Positions 61,352 to 64,000 of a stretch of 64,000 bases of DNA are shown here, piece after piece. A model generated the notes under the pieces. The model worked only from the letters and a program-made list of their open reading frames with translations, did not search any database and was not told the origin of the DNA. This DNA comes from BP-133 sp040756995. Its GTDB lineage: Bacteria; Actinomycetota; Acidimicrobiia; IMCC26256; BP-133. The stretch lies in the NCBI GenBank assembly GCA_040756995.1, contig JBFLYK010000020.1, positions 1 to 64,000 on the forward strand, given 5' to 3'. Numbering within the stretch: the stretch's first letter is position 1; the number at the start of each line of letters is the position of its first letter. The position numbers and the translations under genes were made by a program.

Positions 61352-61572
61352 GGGGGACCGGTCCGCAGGAGCAGCAGTGGCAGCGATGCCGGACGCCGCT
61401 CCCCGCCGGGCACACCCACCACCGACGAATCCTCCAGCACTACCCGAAGAAGCAACCCGAACGAACCACCAAACCCAACGAACCCAAACGAATCAAGAAC
61501 CAACGCAACGCGAAGCAACGCAAGACAACACCGAAACTCAACCAACCAACCGAAGTACTGAAGAACCCCTAA
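61348..61572 (+). CDS. Small protein with extremely basic low-complexity tail
   Basis: A 74-residue protein starting MRGTGPQEQQWQRCRTPLPA and ending in about 40 residues made almost only of Lys, Asn, Pro, Gln, Arg and Thr. The DNA of the tail has two T in 114 bases (61442-61555) and is A/C-rich, quite unlike the surroundings. ATG overlaps the previous stop. Function unknown; the tract may matter as RNA rather than protein. Confidence 0.45.
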   Translation: MRGTGPQEQQWQRCRTPLPAGHTHHRRILQHYPKKQPERTTKPNEPKRIKNQRNAKQRKTTPKLNQPTEVLKNP

Positions 61573-61586
61573 ATGAGGCCCACAGA

Positions 61587-63632
61587 TTATGCAGCTTCCG
61601 CATTCTGCGGAAGCTGCCGCTTCTTGGCGCGGTGGCCGGGAGGTCCGGACGGAGGGTGATCGCCCAGCTCCCGGAGGCCCCGCTCGAGGTGCCAGGGCCG
61701 CAGATCGAGGAGGGCGGGGAGTTCACCGCCGTAGACCAGCAGCGCTTTGCCCTTCGGCATCCGGCGGATCACGTCCATGGTCAGCGCCGGCCGCAGCTCG
61801 GTCCGCTCGCTCATGCTCCGGCGCCCGGCCGAGACGTCGGTGGACCACGTCCGCTCGACGTACTCGACGTCGCCGACCAGCTCGGAGATCATCTCCAGCG
61901 TCTCCGGATCGGAGATCTCCCGGCCGAAGATCTTGGCCCGGTGGTTGTTCAGCACCGTGGACGCCCGCCGGTCGTAGATCGAGCGGATCTGGGCGAGGTC
62001 CTGCCAGACCGTCACCAGGCTGATCCCGTGGCTCCGGGCGGTCGCCGCGTAGGCGGGGAGGTCGTGAAGCGGCGCGACGTTGCCCGCCTCCTCCAGGAGT
62101 ACGAGGCAGGGAACCGGAAGCGTCCCGCCGTTGGCGTTGGCCGTCTCGTAGGCCCGCCGGATGGCCTGCTGGACCATGATGGTGAAGATGGGCCGGAGCC
62201 GGTCCTGCTCGAAGGAGGGGGCCGCCACGTAGATCGTGTTCGGGCCCGACAGCCACCGGTCGAGGTCGATGTCGCACGAGGCGGTGGCCGCCGCCACCGT
62301 CGGGTCGGCGTAGTAGGTGAGGACGTTCTGGACGGTGGCGTAGACACTGCCCCGGAGGCGCTCCTCCTGCATCCACAGCGCCTCGATCGAGATGAGAGGG
62401 TCGAGTTCGCCCGACTCCCGGGCCTCGGCCGTCACCCGGGCCTCGATGGCCTGGCGGACCTTCGCCTCCACCTCGGCGGCCACCCGCTGGTCGTACTGCT
62501 CCTGCATCTCGATGGGCCAGGCGCTGACCGGCTGGTCGGCAAGCTGCGCCCTCCGTCCCGGGTCGGCCCGCAGCACGTGGCGGAGCGACTCGAGGATCTG
62601 GACCCGGATCCGGGGCTCGATCTGGCGCCGCAGCTCGTCGCCGTCGATCCCGGCGATCGCCTCCTCGACGGCGGCCAACACGCCGGCGTCGCGGCACAGG
62701 GCGGTGCGCACCGCCTCCTGCTCCTGCCGGTCGAGCCAGCGCCCCACGTCCCGCATGGTGCGCCCCGACAGCGCAGCGGCATGGAGATGCGGGCCGAGCG
62801 CCTTGCAGGCCTGGTTGTACCAGTAGTCCCGGTCGGTCACCGTGTCCTGGCTCGGCTTGGCCGCCTCGCAGAGCGCCTCGGCCATGCGGATGGCGCCGCC
62901 CCAGTCGCCGCAGGCCGACAGGGGCGACCAGGTCGACCCGAGGCCCTTCGTGATCCCGCTGGGATCGAACACCCACGCCTTCCCCACGCTGCTGCGGTGC
63001 CGCAACGTCGTCCGGATCAGGTCGGTCTTCACCGACGTGCAGATCACCGGGCCGTCCCACTCCAGGATTGCCGGGACCGCGAACCCGACCGTCTTCCCGC
63101 ACCCGGTGGGCCCGATCACGGCAAGGCTCACCTGTGATTCCGTGGCAATCAGGTGCCCATCGATCCTCCCGAGGGTGAGGCGACCCGGCGTCGGCTGCCG
63201 TACGCGGAGGGCCCGCAGTTCCCGGGCCGTCGCGAGCCCGGCGTGGGGTTCCACCCCGAAGGCGTGATGGGCGCGCCTGAAGGAGTGCAGACGCCGCGCC
63301 ACAAGGATCACGACGGCGATCAGGGTGGCGATCAGGAGCGCCAGGCAAGCCCAGTACGGCACGGGCCCAGGGAGAGCCGCTGCCGCTTGCGGTGGCCATG
63401 CTTCCCTCGGGTTGCCGGCGTGGGACCAGAGACGGACGAGCGCCACACCGGCATCCGCCAGCCCGACACGGAGTGGTGGGCGACCGGCGACGAGAGTCGC
63501 GACCTGGGCGGCGCCAAGGTGAACGGCACTCAGGATGACGACGGTCGCCACGCAGCACAAGCCCAGAGTCTCCTTGGACGGACCGCTTGACGGGCCCTCC
63601 GTGGTCCTCCACGACGCGCTTCCTCGGCCCAC
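61587..63632 (-). CDS. VirD4/TraG-type type IV coupling protein
   Basis: A 681-residue inner-membrane ATPase that brings the relaxase-DNA complex to the secretion channel. Two N-terminal membrane segments (about 24-48 and 92-114), Walker A GPTGCGKT (174-181), Walker B-like CLVLLEEAGN (Glu in place of the usual Asp), and the family segment VWQDLAQIRSIYDRRASTVL. GTG 63632 follows AGGAGG by four bases. Alone on the minus strand, far from the other transfer genes, with an upstream block like that between the two transfer operons. Confidence 0.92.
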   Translation of the reverse strand: MGRGSASWRTTEGPSSGPSKETLGLCCVATVVILSAVHLGAAQVATLVAGRPPLRVGLADAGVALVRLWSHAGNPREAWPPQAAAALPGPVPYWACLALLIATLIAVVILVARRLHSFRRAHHAFGVEPHAGLATARELRALRVRQPTPGRLTLGRIDGHLIATESQVSLAVIGPTGCGKTVGFAVPAILEWDGPVICTSVKTDLIRTTLRHRSSVGKAWVFDPSGITKGLGSTWSPLSACGDWGGAIRMAEALCEAAKPSQDTVTDRDYWYNQACKALGPHLHAAALSGRTMRDVGRWLDRQEQEAVRTALCRDAGVLAAVEEAIAGIDGDELRRQIEPRIRVQILESLRHVLRADPGRRAQLADQPVSAWPIEMQEQYDQRVAAEVEAKVRQAIEARVTAEARESGELDPLISIEALWMQEERLRGSVYATVQNVLTYYADPTVAAATASCDIDLDRWLSGPNTIYVAAPSFEQDRLRPIFTIMVQQAIRRAYETANANGGTLPVPCLVLLEEAGNVAPLHDLPAYAATARSHGISLVTVWQDLAQIRSIYDRRASTVLNNHRAKIFGREISDPETLEMISELVGDVEYVERTWSTDVSAGRRSMSERTELRPALTMDVIRRMPKGKALLVYGGELPALLDLRPWHLERGLRELGDHPPSGPPGHRAKKRQLPQNAEAA
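61591..61617. terminator. Perfect 12-bp-stem hairpin between convergent genes
   Basis: Arms GCAGCTTCCGCA and its complement around TTC. It covers the last codons of the coupling-protein gene (stop TAA at 61587-61589) and lies 19 bp after the end of the plus-strand gene. It can serve as a terminator in both directions. Confidence 0.65.
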
Positions 63633-64000
63633 GGATCCTCCTCGAGTAGCTTCAACACGCTTGTCTACGCTAAACTACTATAATATACTTCTCACTTGTT
63701 CGTCCGGCGCCCGTGCGAGCGGCAGGAATCACTCCTTGATGCCCAAAGCAGGTGAGCGACGATGCCTGGTGAGCCACCGCTACGTCCCCTGCTGGACATC
63801 CATCGAAGGCCGCCCCGAGACACTTCGCGTCGCCCACATCGGCCTCAAGGAGTCGTGCGAAAGATCGCCACGCAAGGGAACTCTCGTGCCGTACGAGGAT
63901 CGGTTCGGTGGGTGGGCATTGCGCCGCACTGCCAAAGGGCGTCAACGGACGCGGCGCAGTTGACGAACTGTCGCCGTCAGGCAGTCTGGACCGTTCGGAT
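63633..64000. promoter_or_regulatory. Upstream region of the coupling-protein gene
   Basis: A sharply AT-rich patch (63660-63695) with CTTGTCTACGCT (63660-63671) and TATAAT (63679-63684). A plus-strand frame (about 63739-63963, MPKAGERRCLVSHRYVPCWT) has plausible length but no recognised family and a weak start, so I do not call it as a gene. Confidence 0.4.

Noticed and set aside
63670..63945. 91-codon minus-strand frame at the right edge
   Set aside because: Ends in the AT-rich promoter patch and shows no recognisable family.
38170..64000. tRNA gene or attachment-site repeat marking the element's ends
   Set aside because: None found by eye; the right end is probably outside the window.

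Overview
The window is GC-rich actinobacterial chromosome, most likely from Acidimicrobiia or a relative. This is inferred from MMPL transporters, many TetR regulators, LLM flavin oxidoreductases, a sigma-54-activator-like protein without the sigma-54 loop, and an actinobacterial-type conjugation operon. Nothing in the sequence names the species.

Layout. 1-7.2 kb: the start of a lipoprotein gene, then a minus-strand signalling operon (giant kinase-like/ATPase/histidine-kinase protein, NarL-type regulator, receiver-only protein) behind a decayed tetR. 7.8-13.6 kb: tetR-MMPL operon, two small paralogous coiled-coil genes, and debris of a UbiB-like gene and another tetR of the same subfamily. 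14-22 kb: SCP2-like protein, a complete IS21-family element with a 5-bp target duplication, a DUF6166-like protein, a CoA diphosphatase, a hotdog thioesterase and an SRPBCC protein. 22-24.5 kb: divergent tetR/MFS exporter pair around a palindromic operator. 24.6-35.9 kb: a catabolic cluster on the plus strand (thiolase-like protein plus DUF35 partner, two LLM monooxygenases, metallo-beta-lactamase-fold lactonase, acyl-CoA ligase, AAA/Fis regulator, acyl-CoA dehydrogenase) and a convergent thioesterase. Together these could oxidise a ketone to a lactone, open it, activate the acid with CoA and feed it to beta-oxidation. 36-38 kb: methyltransferase and tetR.

From about 38.7 kb to the right edge lies an integrative/conjugative element or integrated plasmid. 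One minus operon (44.6 to 38.7 kb) carries a DUF6112-type small membrane protein, lipoprotein, TrbL/VirB6-like channel, SCO6880-VirB4 ATPase and two excisionase-like HTH proteins. Divergently (44.7-53.1 kb) come ssb, a MobF relaxase-helicase, a SprT-like metalloprotease, an unknown protein, a primase-polymerase and a NERD nuclease, mostly joined by 4-bp start/stop overlaps. The VirD4 coupling protein is at 61.6-63.6 kb. Between them (53-60.5 kb) lies a module with a tyrosine recombinase, a Cro/C1-type protein and a nine-zinc-ribbon protein whose C-terminus looks like a catalytically dead tyrosine recombinase. Paralogous small wHTH-like genes bracket this module.

The most unusual observations are: (i) one ten-residue motif (MDLRTIDLPL-like), present four times near the C-termini of three adjacent unrelated proteins; (ii) three identical-arm 18-bp palindromes; (iii) a 17-bp direct repeat beside the recombinase; (iv) an almost T-free coding tract at 61.45-61.55 kb.
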